A stretch of DNA of 64,000 bases from Bog-473 sp963753115 (GTDB lineage: Bacteria; Actinomycetota; Acidimicrobiia; Acidimicrobiales; RAAP-2), in contig CAVWBB010000032.1 in NCBI GenBank assembly GCA_963753115.1, positions 59,122 through 123,121 on the forward strand, in the 5' to 3' direction. Under the pieces are notes generated by a model. It saw only the letters and a program-made list of their open reading frames with translations, made no database searches and had not been told where the DNA came from. The stretch's first letter is position 1; every line of letters starts with the position of its first letter. Positions 18,615 through 26,519 of this stretch are shown here, piece by piece. The translations under genes were made by a program, and so were the position numbers.

Positions 18615-19471
18615 GGTTGCTCCAGTGTGGCCGCGAAGGGGACGAGGGGTGCCAACGACTCGAGTTCTGCCCGCACCGACGCCTCGTCGCCCGCCCGGAC
18701 CCGCAACACCACCTCGGTGATGCCGAGGCCCGCGTAGTGCTCGAGCTTGCCCTCGTCCGCGATGGTGCCGAAGGGGACGACCGAGAGCCCGGCCGGATCG
18801 CGCCCGGCCTCCTCGGCCAGCGCCAGCAGGCGGGGGATGGCGGCGCCGAGGCCGCTGCCGCCGATGGGGATCCAGCCGTCGGCGCCTTCGACGATGAGCG
18901 AGAAGACCGCCTCGTTCGCTCCGCCGCCGACGAGGGTGCGCACACGCGGCTGCTGCACCGGCTTGGGCCAGGACCACGTGAGGCCGAAGTCGACGAACTC
19001 GCCGTGGTACTCGGCTTGGTCAGCCGACCAGATGGCTTCCATGGCGGCCAGGTGCTCGCGCACGACGTCATGGCGCCGGGGCCAGTCGACGCCGTGGTCC
19101 TCCGCCTCGGTGCGGTTCCAGCCGAACCCGACCCCGAGGGTGACCCGCCCACCGCAGAGATGGTCGAGCGTGGCCACCTGCTTGGCCAACAGGATCGGCT
19201 CGTGCTGCGCGGCGAGGAGGATGCCGGTGCCCAGCCCGATGCGTGTCGTCACCGCGGCGGCAGTGGCGAGCGCGACCAGCGGGTCGAGGCAGCGCTTGTA
19301 GTCGTCGAGACGCACCCCACCGACCAGCGCGGGAGGTGTGTCCTCGGCCACGGGGAGATGGGTGTGCTCTGGCAGGTAGAGCGAGTCGAAGCCGAGTTCC
19401 TCGACCGCGGTCGCCAGCACGGCCGGCGCCAGGTCGCCGTCGGTCAGGGCGGCGGTGATGCCGAGGCGCAC
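18611..19471 (-). CDS. LLM-class flavin-dependent oxidoreductase
   Basis: A 286-residue member of the luciferase-like monooxygenase superfamily, of the type that often uses coenzyme F420 in actinobacteria. Marks are ELGFDSLYLPEHTHLP, TRIGLGTGILLAAQHEPILLAKQ, LDHLCGGRVTLGVGFGWNRTE and LVGGGANEAVF. The GTG start at 19471 lies two bases after the enoyl-CoA hydratase stop. Whether the cofactor is F420 or FMN cannot be fixed from the sequence. It sits in the middle of the catabolic operon and most likely oxidises or reduces a pathway intermediate. Confidence 0.9.
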   Translation of the reverse strand: MRLGITAALTDGDLAPAVLATAVEELGFDSLYLPEHTHLPVAEDTPPALVGGVRLDDYKRCLDPLVALATAAAVTTRIGLGTGILLAAQHEPILLAKQVATLDHLCGGRVTLGVGFGWNRTEAEDHGVDWPRRHDVVREHLAAMEAIWSADQAEYHGEFVDFGLTWSWPKPVQQPRVRTLVGGGANEAVFSLIVEGADGWIPIGGSGLGAAIPRLLALAEEAGRDPAGLSVVPFGTIADEGKLEHYAGLGITEVVLRVRAGDEASVRAELESLAPLVPFAATLEQP

Positions 19472-19473
19472 GG

Positions 19474-20241
19474 TCAGGCCTCGCTGGGCCGGGCGGCGAA
19501 CTCGGCCAGCGTGCCGCTGCCGACGGCAGCGCCGAGCAGGGAGGCGAAGGCCGCCTGCTCGCGGCGGTTGGCCGCCATGACGGCGTCGCGGCGTGCCGCG
19601 CGCACCAGCGAGGCGCTGGCGCGGGTGGCGGCGCGGGGATGCGCGGCAATGCGCGCCGCCAGCGCGACCGTCTCGTCGAGCACGGTGCCCGCCGCGCACA
19701 CCTTCAGGGCGAGGCCGAGGTCGACCAGTTCCGGCGCCTCCACCCAGTCCGACGTCAACAGCACCTGCGCCGCGCGCTGCCAACCCATGAGCGCGGGGAA
19801 CAGCACGCTGCTGGCCGCCTCGGGGGGCACGCCCAATTCGGCGAAGGGCACGCGCAGGCGGGCCCCGGCGTCGACGAGGACGAGGTTGCAGTGGGGGAGG
19901 AGGGTGAAGCCCAGGCCGACGGCGACACCGTTGACCGCGGCGAGCAGCGGGACCGACAGGTCGACGAGGCAGTCCAGCAGCCCCATGAAGCCCTGCCCGG
20001 CTCCCTCGACGGCGGTCCCGGTGGCGATGGCCGCCATTTCGGCCAGGTCCTGCCCGGACGTGAAGGCCGAGCCCCGGCCGGTCACCACGACGGCCCCGAC
20101 GGCCTCGTCGCTGTCCGCGGCGCGCAGGGCGGCGGTCACCTCGTGGTACATCGCCGTGTCGAAGGCGTTGCGGACGTCGGGCCGGTTGAAGGCGATGACG
20201 CGGACGCCGGGTGCGGCCTCCTCGATCTCGACGCGCGCCAT
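19474..20241 (-). CDS. Enoyl-CoA hydratase/isomerase family protein
   Basis: A 255-residue crotonase-fold protein. It has RPDVRNAFDTAM (the CoA-binding start), the oxyanion-hole segment GRGSAFTSGQDLAEM, and NGVAVGLGFTLLPHCNLVLV. The two Glu residues of classical hydratases are not both evident at the second site (LPHCNLVL, then AELGVPPEAAS keeps one acid). It may therefore be an isomerase or hydrolase rather than a true hydratase. The start is the ATG at 20241, five bases after the carboxymuconolactone decarboxylase-like gene. Its place in the operon suggests beta-oxidation-type chemistry on a CoA ester. Confidence 0.9.
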   Translation of the reverse strand: MARVEIEEAAPGVRVIAFNRPDVRNAFDTAMYHEVTAALRAADSDEAVGAVVVTGRGSAFTSGQDLAEMAAIATGTAVEGAGQGFMGLLDCLVDLSVPLLAAVNGVAVGLGFTLLPHCNLVLVDAGARLRVPFAELGVPPEAASSVLFPALMGWQRAAQVLLTSDWVEAPELVDLGLALKVCAAGTVLDETVALAARIAAHPRAATRASASLVRAARRDAVMAANRREQAAFASLLGAAVGSGTLAEFAARPSEA

Positions 20242-20246
20242 GCGAT

Positions 20247-20636
20247 TCAGCCGCCTTGCGCGTCGGCGGCCGCAGCGCGGCGGCGGATGATGGTCTCCGC
20301 GGCGCCGCTGATCCCCGTGGAGATGGGCCAGCCGACGTAGTGCGTCAGGTGGACGACGACCTCGCGGACCTCGTCGACGGTCAGTTCGCCGCGCTCGAGC
20401 GCGGAGTCGAACTGGATCTCCAAGAGCTCGGGCTTGTCCTGCGCGGCCAGCACCCCGATGGTGAGGAGTCGTCGCTGGCGCAGGTCGAGCGTGTCCTCGG
20501 TCCACACCGTGCCGAAGAGGTGGTCGACCGTGATGTCGGTGTAGCGACCGGGGAGGTCGGCGGGGTCGACGGTGAACCCGTACACCTCCTGCATCTTGGC
20601 CATGCCCGCGGCGCGCCGCTCGTCTGGTTCGGTCAC
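20247..20636 (-). CDS. Carboxymuconolactone decarboxylase family protein
   Basis: A 129-residue small all-helical protein of the CMD/AhpD family. It has the DLRQRRLLTIGVLAAQ helix and the VREVVVHLTHYVGWP segment that carries the conserved His of the decarboxylase branch. The CxxC pair of AhpD-like peroxidase members is absent, which favours the decarboxylase or a related lyase role. The start is a GTG at 20636. It follows the dehydrogenase gene by 40 bases. From memory, M. tuberculosis Rv0771 is a similar gene next to an Rv0770 dehydrogenase near CYP51, which matches the order here. Confidence 0.88.
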   Translation of the reverse strand: MTEPDERRAAGMAKMQEVYGFTVDPADLPGRYTDITVDHLFGTVWTEDTLDLRQRRLLTIGVLAAQDKPELLEIQFDSALERGELTVDEVREVVVHLTHYVGWPISTGISGAAETIIRRRAAAADAQGG

Positions 20637-20676
20637 TCGTACTCCCTTCGGATGAACGACCCTAGCGAGGCGCCGC

Positions 20677-21558
20677 TCACTCGGGATTGCTGTCGAAGCC
20701 GTAGATGCGGCCGCTCCGCCGCTCCGTCAGTGCGGCCAGCGGCAGGTCGACGCCGAGCTCCTCCCCGAGGGCGAGGATGGAGACCAGGTCCTTGTGCGTG
20801 ACCTCCGAGCCGGCGCGCATCATGTTGAGCAGGCCCGCGTCGGTGTCCTCGGGCCAGGGCGCCGCGGTGGTCCGGAACATGAGGCGGGTGGCGCCGCCGA
20901 TGCGCTTGTCGCTCTCCCGGGCGGCCTCGCCCAGCTTGAGCAGGTCGATACCGGCCGCCTCTGCGAGCTCCTGGGCCTCGAACGCCGCCAGCCAGGAGCC
21001 GTAGGTGATCAGGTTGCGGGCCAACTTGGCCGCCAGTCCCGCGCCGGGCGGGCCCATGTGCAGCACCAGGCAGCTGATCACGTCGAGCACGGGGCGCACC
21101 TGGTCGACCTCTTCGGCGGAACCGCCGATCATGCAGACCAGCTCGCCGCTCGCGGCCGCGTCGGGTCCGCCGCTGACGCCACAGTCGACCACCGTCACAC
21201 CGTGGGGCGCCGCTTCGGCGCGCAGCTCCAGCACGGTGGCGCTGGGGATGGTGCTGACGACGACCACCGAGGTGCCCGGTGCGGCGCCGGTGAAGACGCC
21301 GTCGGGGCCCTGCAACACGGCGCGGACCTGGGCGTCGTTGAACACCGCCACCAGGACGACGTCACTCCTGCCGGCGAGCTCCGCCGGTGTCGCCGCCACA
21401 TGGCCCCCCTCCCGGAAGGGCGCGGTGGCCTCCTCACGGACGTCGCACACCGTGACGGCGACGCCGGCCGCCTGGAGGGAAGAGGCCAGCCCCCGCCCGA
21501 TGTCCCCGAGCCCGATGACCCCCGCGCTCGGTACCGCTCCGCTGTCGTTCTCCGGCAC
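20677..21558 (-). CDS. 3-hydroxyisobutyrate dehydrogenase-like NAD(P)-binding protein
   Basis: About 293 residues from a GTG at 21558, chosen because GGGGAGG lies about nine bases upstream; the open frame to 21621 runs into the operator region. It is a beta-hydroxyacid dehydrogenase with the Rossmann motif GVIGLGDIGRGLASSL, the substrate loop CGVSGGPDAAASGEL, and the catalytic-Lys region GPPGAGLAAKLARNLI. It oxidises a beta-hydroxy acid with NAD(P). It is the first gene of the minus-strand operon and diverges from the TetR/P450 operon, so both may answer to the same regulator. Substrate unknown. Confidence 0.9.
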   Translation of the reverse strand: MPENDSGAVPSAGVIGLGDIGRGLASSLQAAGVAVTVCDVREEATAPFREGGHVAATPAELAGRSDVVLVAVFNDAQVRAVLQGPDGVFTGAAPGTSVVVVSTIPSATVLELRAEAAPHGVTVVDCGVSGGPDAAASGELVCMIGGSAEEVDQVRPVLDVISCLVLHMGPPGAGLAAKLARNLITYGSWLAAFEAQELAEAAGIDLLKLGEAARESDKRIGGATRLMFRTTAAPWPEDTDAGLLNMMRAGSEVTHKDLVSILALGEELGVDLPLAALTERRSGRIYGFDSNPE

Positions 21559-21614
21559 TGGCGGGAACCTCCCCGGGTCGTCGCTCCCACGAATTCCGGG
21601 AAGGACACTAGATC

Positions 21615-21638
21615 TGGACAAGTGTCTGGACTATAGTC
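21615..21638. promoter_or_regulatory. Putative TetR operator: two 12-base direct repeats
   Basis: TGGACAAGTGTC and TGGACTATAGTC stand head to tail in the divergent interval. The second holds the perfect palindrome GACTATAGTC and the first the near palindrome GACAAGTGTC. The site lies between the dehydrogenase start (21558) and the TetR start (21687), so one bound regulator could control both operons. The TATAGT within it could double as a -10 box. Confidence 0.6.
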
Positions 21639-21686
21639 TGACCGCATGACCGGGCGCAACGAGCCATCGAGCGCGGCGACCGCCGC

Positions 21687-22298
21687 GTGAGCCTGTTCGA
21701 GGCCCTCGAGGAGGACCCGTCCGGCGCGTCGGCGGAGCAGCCCGGCCGGCGCCACCTCTCCGAGCGCCAGGCCGAGGTCATGGAGCGGCTCCTCGCCGCT
21801 GCGGCCGAGGAAGCTGCGGAGCGGGCCTACGGCGAGATCTCGGTGCGGACGATCGCCAAGCGGGCGGGCGTCGCCCCCGCCACGGCGTACACCTACTTCT
21901 CGGGCAAGGACCACCTGCTGGCCGAAGTGCTGTGGCGGCAGATGCAGTCGTCACCCGGCCTGGTCGACCTCACGCTGCCGCTGCCCGACCGGGTCGCCGA
22001 GGCCGTGCGCTCCATGGGCTTCGACTCCATGGGGTCGTCGGCGGTGTCCGTCTGCACGACGGCGCTGCTGGGTGACGGCCCCGACGTGAAGCGCGTGCGG
22101 TCGCGGCTCGGCGTCGAGATCGGCCACCGGCTGGCCGCCGCGCTCGGACCGGGCAGCGACGCGGCGGTGCGCAACGTGCTGCAGGTCACCTACACCGGAG
22201 CGCTGCTCAGTGCCGGCATGGGCCATCTCGCCTTCGACGCCGTCCCCGGCCTCATGGCTGAGGCGACCGCGCTGATGACGGGAGCCACGACGCGGTGA
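21687..22298 (+). CDS. TetR-family transcriptional regulator
   Basis: A 203-residue regulator. The N-terminal helix-turn-helix is clear at about residues 27-75 (RLLAAAAEEAAERAYGEISVRTIAKRAGVAPATAYTYFSGKD, read in two pieces). The C-terminal half is the usual ligand-binding helical domain. The start is a GTG at 21687; the ATG at 21646 opens only a 14-codon frame that stops just at this GTG. It heads the P450/CYP51 operon with a GTGA overlap to the next gene and probably represses both itself and the divergent catabolic operon through the repeats at 21615-21638. A steroid-like or terpene-like ligand is a guess from context. Confidence 0.9.
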   Translation: MSLFEALEEDPSGASAEQPGRRHLSERQAEVMERLLAAAAEEAAERAYGEISVRTIAKRAGVAPATAYTYFSGKDHLLAEVLWRQMQSSPGLVDLTLPLPDRVAEAVRSMGFDSMGSSAVSVCTTALLGDGPDVKRVRSRLGVEIGHRLAAALGPGSDAAVRNVLQVTYTGALLSAGMGHLAFDAVPGLMAEATALMTGATTR

Positions 22299-23491
22299 CC
22301 ACCGTCGCGCCGCTGGCCTACAGCCCCTACGACTACGCGATCCACGAGGATCCGTACCCGACCTACGCGCGCCTGCGCGCCGAGGCGCCGGTCTTCTACA
22401 ACGAGGAGCTCGACTTCTTCGCCTACGCGCGCCATGCCGACGTCCTCGCCGCCTTCCGCGACGTCGACCACTACTCGAACGCCTACGGCGTCAGCCTCGA
22501 CCCGGCGGCCTTCGGGCCCGACGCGCACCGCGCCATGTCGTTCCTCGCCATGGACCCGCCGCGGCACACCCGCATGCGCTCCATCGTGGGCAAGAGCTTC
22601 ACGCCCCGCCGCGTGGCGGCCATGGAGGACGGCATCCGGGCGCTGGCGGTGGCGCATCTCGCGCCGGCGCTCGAGGCCGGCTCGTTCGACTTCATCGCAG
22701 ACTTCGCCGGCCGGCTCCCGATGGACGTCATCTCCGAGCTCGTCGGCGTCCCCGAGTCGGACCGGGCCGAGATCCGCCGCCTGGCCGACCTCCTGGTGCA
22801 CCGCGACGAGGGCATGAACGACATCCCCGCCGAGGGACTCGAAGCGGCGCTGACCCTGGCCGGCTACTACGCCGACATGGTGGCCGACCGGCGCCGTCAC
22901 GAGCGCGACGACCTGACCTGGTCGCTGCTGCAGGCCGAGATCGAGGGCGACCGCCTGACCGACGACGAGGTCATCGGCTTCCTCTTCCTGTTGGTGGTGG
23001 CCGGGAACGAGACCACGACCAAGCTGCTGGGCAACGCCTGGTACTGGGGCTGGCGCAATCCCGACCAGCGGGCCAAGCCCCTGGCCGACCCGGCGCGGGT
23101 GCCCGACTGGGTGGAGGAGACGCTGCGCTACGACACCTCCACGCAGATGCTGGTCCGGGTCACGAGCCAGCCGGTACGCGTGCAGGGCGTCGACATCGAG
23201 GCGGGCCGGCGCATCCTGCTCCTGCTCGGTTCGGCCAACCGTGACGAGGACGTCTTCCCCGACCCCGAGACCTACGACCTCGACCGGCGCACGCAAGACC
23301 TCGTGAGCTTCGGCAGCGGCCGCCACTTCTGCATGGGGGCGGCTCTCGCCCGCATGGAGGCTCGCGTGGCGCTGGCCGAGGTGCGGGCGCGGGTGAAGGA
23401 CTACGAGGTGGACCCGGCAGGGATTGCGCGCGTGCACTCCATCAACGTGCGCGGCTTCGCTGCGCTCCCGACCACCGTGACGCCGCGCTGA
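22295..23491 (+). CDS. Cytochrome P450 (CYP123-like by position)
   Basis: A 398-residue soluble bacterial P450. The I-helix oxygen site is VAGNETTT, the K-helix ExxR is EETLRYD, and the haem ligand loop is FGSGRHFCMGAAL with Cys near residue 346. It hydroxylates an organic substrate with electrons from a ferredoxin, most likely the one at 25698. It starts by GTGA overlap with the TetR gene and ends by TGATG overlap with the SDR gene. In M. tuberculosis cyp123 (Rv0766c) occupies the same place between a TetR gene and the SDR/CYP51 pair. That comparison is from memory, so I do not assign the number. Confidence 0.93.
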   Translation: MTTVAPLAYSPYDYAIHEDPYPTYARLRAEAPVFYNEELDFFAYARHADVLAAFRDVDHYSNAYGVSLDPAAFGPDAHRAMSFLAMDPPRHTRMRSIVGKSFTPRRVAAMEDGIRALAVAHLAPALEAGSFDFIADFAGRLPMDVISELVGVPESDRAEIRRLADLLVHRDEGMNDIPAEGLEAALTLAGYYADMVADRRRHERDDLTWSLLQAEIEGDRLTDDEVIGFLFLLVVAGNETTTKLLGNAWYWGWRNPDQRAKPLADPARVPDWVEETLRYDTSTQMLVRVTSQPVRVQGVDIEAGRRILLLLGSANRDEDVFPDPETYDLDRRTQDLVSFGSGRHFCMGAALARMEARVALAEVRARVKDYEVDPAGIARVHSINVRGFAALPTTVTPR

Positions 23492-24285
23492 TGCCGCGCT
23501 TCGAGCCCCATCCCGAACGCCGCCCCACTGCGGTGACCGGCGCCTCCTCGGGCATCGGCGCCGAGGCGGCGCGCGCACTGGCTCGTGCGGGCCACCCGAT
23601 TGTGCTCGGGGCGCGCCGCGTCGAAGTCTGCGAGGAGGTGGCCGCATCGATCCGGGCCGAGGGTGGGGAGGCGGTGGCCTGCCACCTCGACCTGGCCGAT
23701 CCGGGCTCGGTGACGCGCTTCGCCAAGGAGGCCGAGGCCGCGTTCGGGCCGGTGGAGATCCTCGTGTCCAACGCCGCCAAGATCCAGCCGGGGACCGCGC
23801 TCGAGACCAGCCCCGAGGACTTCGAGGAGGTCCTGCGCGTCAACGTGGGCGGGGCCCAGCGCCTGGTGCGCGCCTTCGGCGCCGGCATGGTGCAGCGCCG
23901 CCGGGGCGACCTGATCTTCGTGACCTCCGACGTCGTGGCCCACCCTCGGCCGCGCATGGCGGCCTACGTGGCCTCCAAATGGGGACTCGAGGGGTTCGTC
24001 ACCGCGCTGCAGATGGAGCTGGAGGGCACCGGGGTGCGGGCCGTGATCGTGCGGCCGGGCCCGACCCTCACGGGCATGGGCATGGACTGGGATCCCGACG
24101 TCACCGGCGAGGTGCTCGCCGAGTGGACGCGCTGGGGGTTGGCGCGGCACTCGGCCTTCCTCCGTCCCGACGGCGTGGCGTCCGCCATCGCCCACGCGGT
24201 GGCCGCCCCTCGGGGCACGCACCTGAGCGTGGTGGAGGTCCAGCCGGAGGCGCCTCTGACCACGGAGCCGGAGGCGACCACATGA
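23491..24285 (+). CDS. Short-chain dehydrogenase/reductase
   Basis: A 264-residue classical SDR. Cofactor motif TGASSGIG sits near residue 17, VSNAAK stands for the NNAG strand, and the catalytic YVASK follows VTSDVVAHP, whose Ser would be the second catalytic residue. It interconverts an alcohol and a ketone with NAD(P). It overlaps the P450 stop by one base and precedes the CYP51-like gene, matching the M. tuberculosis Rv0765c position. A reasonable role is oxidising the alcohol made by a P450. Its last codons lie in a 26-base tandem repeat. Confidence 0.92.
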   Translation: MPRFEPHPERRPTAVTGASSGIGAEAARALARAGHPIVLGARRVEVCEEVAASIRAEGGEAVACHLDLADPGSVTRFAKEAEAAFGPVEILVSNAAKIQPGTALETSPEDFEEVLRVNVGGAQRLVRAFGAGMVQRRRGDLIFVTSDVVAHPRPRMAAYVASKWGLEGFVTALQMELEGTGVRAVIVRPGPTLTGMGMDWDPDVTGEVLAEWTRWGLARHSAFLRPDGVASAIAHAVAAPRGTHLSVVEVQPEAPLTTEPEATT

Positions 24286-24320
24286 ACACGGAGCCGGAGG
24301 CGACCAGATGAACACGGAGG
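24261..24320. repeat. 26-base imperfect tandem repeat at SDR/CYP51 junction
   Basis: A unit starting CACGGAGCCGGAGGCGACCA occurs at 24261-24286 and 24287-24312, with one difference, and a third partial copy begins at 24313. It spans the SDR stop codon, so the SDR C-terminus (EPEAT) is repeated in the next nine-codon frame. The last partial copy supplies the GGAGGGAG ribosome site for the CYP51 GTG. Confidence 0.85.
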
Positions 24321-24327
24321 GAGCACC

Positions 24328-25701
24328 GTGACGACGGAGACAACATTGAGGGAGCCACCACGGGTATCGGGGGGCGAGGGAGAGAACGGCCACCTCGACG
24401 AGCTCAGCCGGGACCCCATCGGCCTCATGGCGCGGGTGCGGGCCGAGTGCGGTGACGTGGGCGAGTTCACCCTGGCCGCGCGCGACGTCGTGCTGCTGAC
24501 GGGGGCAGACGCCAACGAGTTCTACTTCCGGGCGCCCGAGGAGCAGCTCGACCAGGCCGAGGCCTACCCGTTCATGACGCCGATCTTCGGCCAGGGCGTC
24601 GTGTTCGACGCGCCGCCGGAGCGCCGCCGCGAGATGCTGCACAACCAGGCGCTGCGCGACAAGTTCATGCGCGGCCACGCCGCCACCATCGCCCGCGAGG
24701 TGGAGCAGATGGTCGCCGGATGGGACGACGAGGGTGAGATCGACCTCCTGGAGTGGTTCGCCGAGCTCACGATCTACACGTCCTCGGCCTGCCTCATCGG
24801 CCCACGTTTCCGCAGCGAGCTCGACGGCCGCTTCGCCCGGCTCTACCACGACCTCGAACAGGGGACGGACCCGATCGCCTACGTCGACCCCTACGCCGAC
24901 ATCGAGAGCTTCCGCCGCCGCGACGCGGCACGCGTCGCGCTCGTCGAGCTGGTGGGCGCCATCATGGAGCGACGGGCCGCCGGGCCACCGCCCCCCGACG
25001 GCGAGGCCGACCTCCTCGACATCTTGATGTCGATCAAGGAGGAGGACGGGTCGCCGCGCTTCACCGCCGACACCGTCACCGGCATGTTCATCTCCATGAT
25101 GTTCGCCGGCCACCACACCACGTCGGGCACGGCGGCCTGGACGCTCATTGAGCTGCTGCGCCATCCCGACGACCTGCGGGCCGTCAACAACGAGCTCGAC
25201 GCGCTCTACGCCGACGGCTCGGAGGTGAGCTTCCAGGCGTTGCGCGAGATCCCGCACCTGGAGTCGGCACTGAAGGAGGCCCTGCGCCTGCACCCGCCGC
25301 TCATCCTGTTGCTGCGTGTGGCCATGGAGGAGCTGACCTACGGCGACTACCGGATCGCTGCCGGCAAGTTCGTGGGTGCCAGCCCGGCCATCTGCAATCG
25401 CATCCCGGAGGACTTCCCGGACCCCGATGCCTTCGTCCCGGCCCGGTACCTCGAGCCGCGGGAGGAGGACCGAGCCAACCCCTGGACGTGGATCCCCTTC
25501 GGAGCGGGGCGGCACCGCTGCGTCGGCGCCAACTTCGCCATGATGCAGCTGAAGGCGATCTTCTCGGTGCTGCTCCAGGGTTGGGAGTTCGAGGCGGCCC
25601 AGCCGCTCGACTCCTACCGCAACGACCACTCGAAGATGGTCGTGCAGCTGCAGCAGCCGTGCCGCGTGCGCTACCGCCGTCGTCCGGGGGCGACCCGGTG
25701 A
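24328..25701 (+). CDS. cyp51: Cytochrome P450 CYP51 family (sterol 14-alpha-demethylase-like)
   Basis: A 457-residue P450 close to M. tuberculosis CYP51 in length and motifs. The I-helix is MMFAGHHTTSGT, with the CYP51-type His. ExxR is KEALRLHPP. The haem loop is PFGAGRHRCVGANFAMMQLK with Cys at about 398. The C-terminal SYRNDHSKMVVQLQQP is nearly that of the mycobacterial enzyme. CYP51 removes the 14-alpha methyl of sterols, but no squalene or sterol synthesis gene is in this window, so the natural substrate may be imported or different. The GTG start at 24328 follows GGAGGGAG. It overlaps the ferredoxin gene by GTGA, its likely electron donor. Confidence 0.93.
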   Translation: MTTETTLREPPRVSGGEGENGHLDELSRDPIGLMARVRAECGDVGEFTLAARDVVLLTGADANEFYFRAPEEQLDQAEAYPFMTPIFGQGVVFDAPPERRREMLHNQALRDKFMRGHAATIAREVEQMVAGWDDEGEIDLLEWFAELTIYTSSACLIGPRFRSELDGRFARLYHDLEQGTDPIAYVDPYADIESFRRRDAARVALVELVGAIMERRAAGPPPPDGEADLLDILMSIKEEDGSPRFTADTVTGMFISMMFAGHHTTSGTAAWTLIELLRHPDDLRAVNNELDALYADGSEVSFQALREIPHLESALKEALRLHPPLILLLRVAMEELTYGDYRIAAGKFVGASPAICNRIPEDFPDPDAFVPARYLEPREEDRANPWTWIPFGAGRHRCVGANFAMMQLKAIFSVLLQGWEFEAAQPLDSYRNDHSKMVVQLQQPCRVRYRRRPGATR

Positions 25702-25892
25702 GGGTGGTGGTCGACCGTGACCTGTGCCAGGGCCACGCCGCCTGCGAAGGCGAGGCACCCGAGGTCTTCTCGGTCTCCAAGAAGGGCGAGCTCACCGTGC
25801 TGCAGCCCGAGCCGCCGGAGAGCCTGCGTGCGTCCGTCGAGCTGGCCGTGAAGTACTGCCCCACCCATGCCCTGTCCATAGAGGAGGACTGA
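25698..25892 (+). CDS. [3Fe-4S] ferredoxin, P450 partner
   Basis: A 64-residue ferredoxin from a GTG overlapping the CYP51 stop. The cluster pattern is DLCQGHAACEGEAP with a later YCPTHA. It is Cys-x2-His-x2-Cys with a final Cys-Pro, the layout in which His replaces the fourth Cys of 4Fe ferredoxins and a 3Fe-4S cluster forms. Small ferredoxins of this type pass single electrons to bacterial P450s; Rv0763c has the same place beside CYP51. No ferredoxin reductase is in the window. Confidence 0.92.
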   Translation: MRVVVDRDLCQGHAACEGEAPEVFSVSKKGELTVLQPEPPESLRASVELAVKYCPTHALSIEED

Positions 25893-25894
25893 CG

Positions 25895-26464
25895 ATGCCT
25901 GCGTATCCGCGTGCCGAACTGGAGGAGATGGTCGAGCGCTGGCTCGAGGTCAACCGAGCGGGAGAGGCCAAGAAGGACTGGCAACACATGGCCGAGCTCT
26001 ACACCGAGGACGCCACCTACGGCTGGAACGTCGGTGCCAACGACGAGTTCATGGCCGTCGGGCGCGAGGAGATCCGTGAGATCGCGCTCGGCTTGGAGAT
26101 GGCCGGCTTGGAGGGTTGGACCTACCCCTACCAGAAGGTGCTGATCGACGACCAGCAGGGTGAGGTCCTCGGTTTGTGGAAGCAGGTGGCCGACGCCAAG
26201 AAGGCGGACGGCACCAACTACGAGATCGCCGGCCTGGGTGGCAGCTGGTTCCGCTACGCGGGGAATTACCAGTGGTCGTGGCAGCGCGACTTCTTCGACG
26301 TCGGCAACGCCGGCGCCACCTTCATGGCGATGATCAAGGACGGGACGCTGCTGCCGGGCATGCAGCAGCGCATGGAGCGCGCCATGTCGGGCGAGCGCCT
26401 GCCCGGCCATTACCGCTTGGGTGAGGCCCCGGTGGGCCTGTGGGAGGTGCCCCCGGGCGCGTAG
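25895..26464 (+). CDS. NTF2/SnoaL-like protein
   Basis: A 189-residue protein from the ATG at 25895, two bases after the ferredoxin stop. It has the cone-shaped NTF2-like pattern: a first helix (LEEMVERWLEVNRAGEAKKDW), LYTEDATYGWNVG, then a strongly aromatic sheet (GGSWFRYAGNYQWSWQRDFFDV). Members bind or isomerise small hydrophobic molecules, or act as enzyme subunits. The gene is the last of the P450 operon, in the position of M. tuberculosis Rv0762c (from memory). A role in handling the P450 substrate or product is likely but unproven. Confidence 0.82.
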   Translation: MPAYPRAELEEMVERWLEVNRAGEAKKDWQHMAELYTEDATYGWNVGANDEFMAVGREEIREIALGLEMAGLEGWTYPYQKVLIDDQQGEVLGLWKQVADAKKADGTNYEIAGLGGSWFRYAGNYQWSWQRDFFDVGNAGATFMAMIKDGTLLPGMQQRMERAMSGERLPGHYRLGEAPVGLWEVPPGA

Positions 26465-26519
26465 CGCAGCGCGTATCGGTCAGCGGCGCATCGGTGCGCC
26501 GCACCGGTCAGGGCTGCGG

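Noticed and set aside
16120..19152. A 1010-residue open frame on the minus strand that could be read as a large fusion enzyme
   Set aside because: Only its last 420 residues match a family. The rest is a shadow of the amidohydrolase and LLM genes, which overlap properly by ATGA and GTGA.
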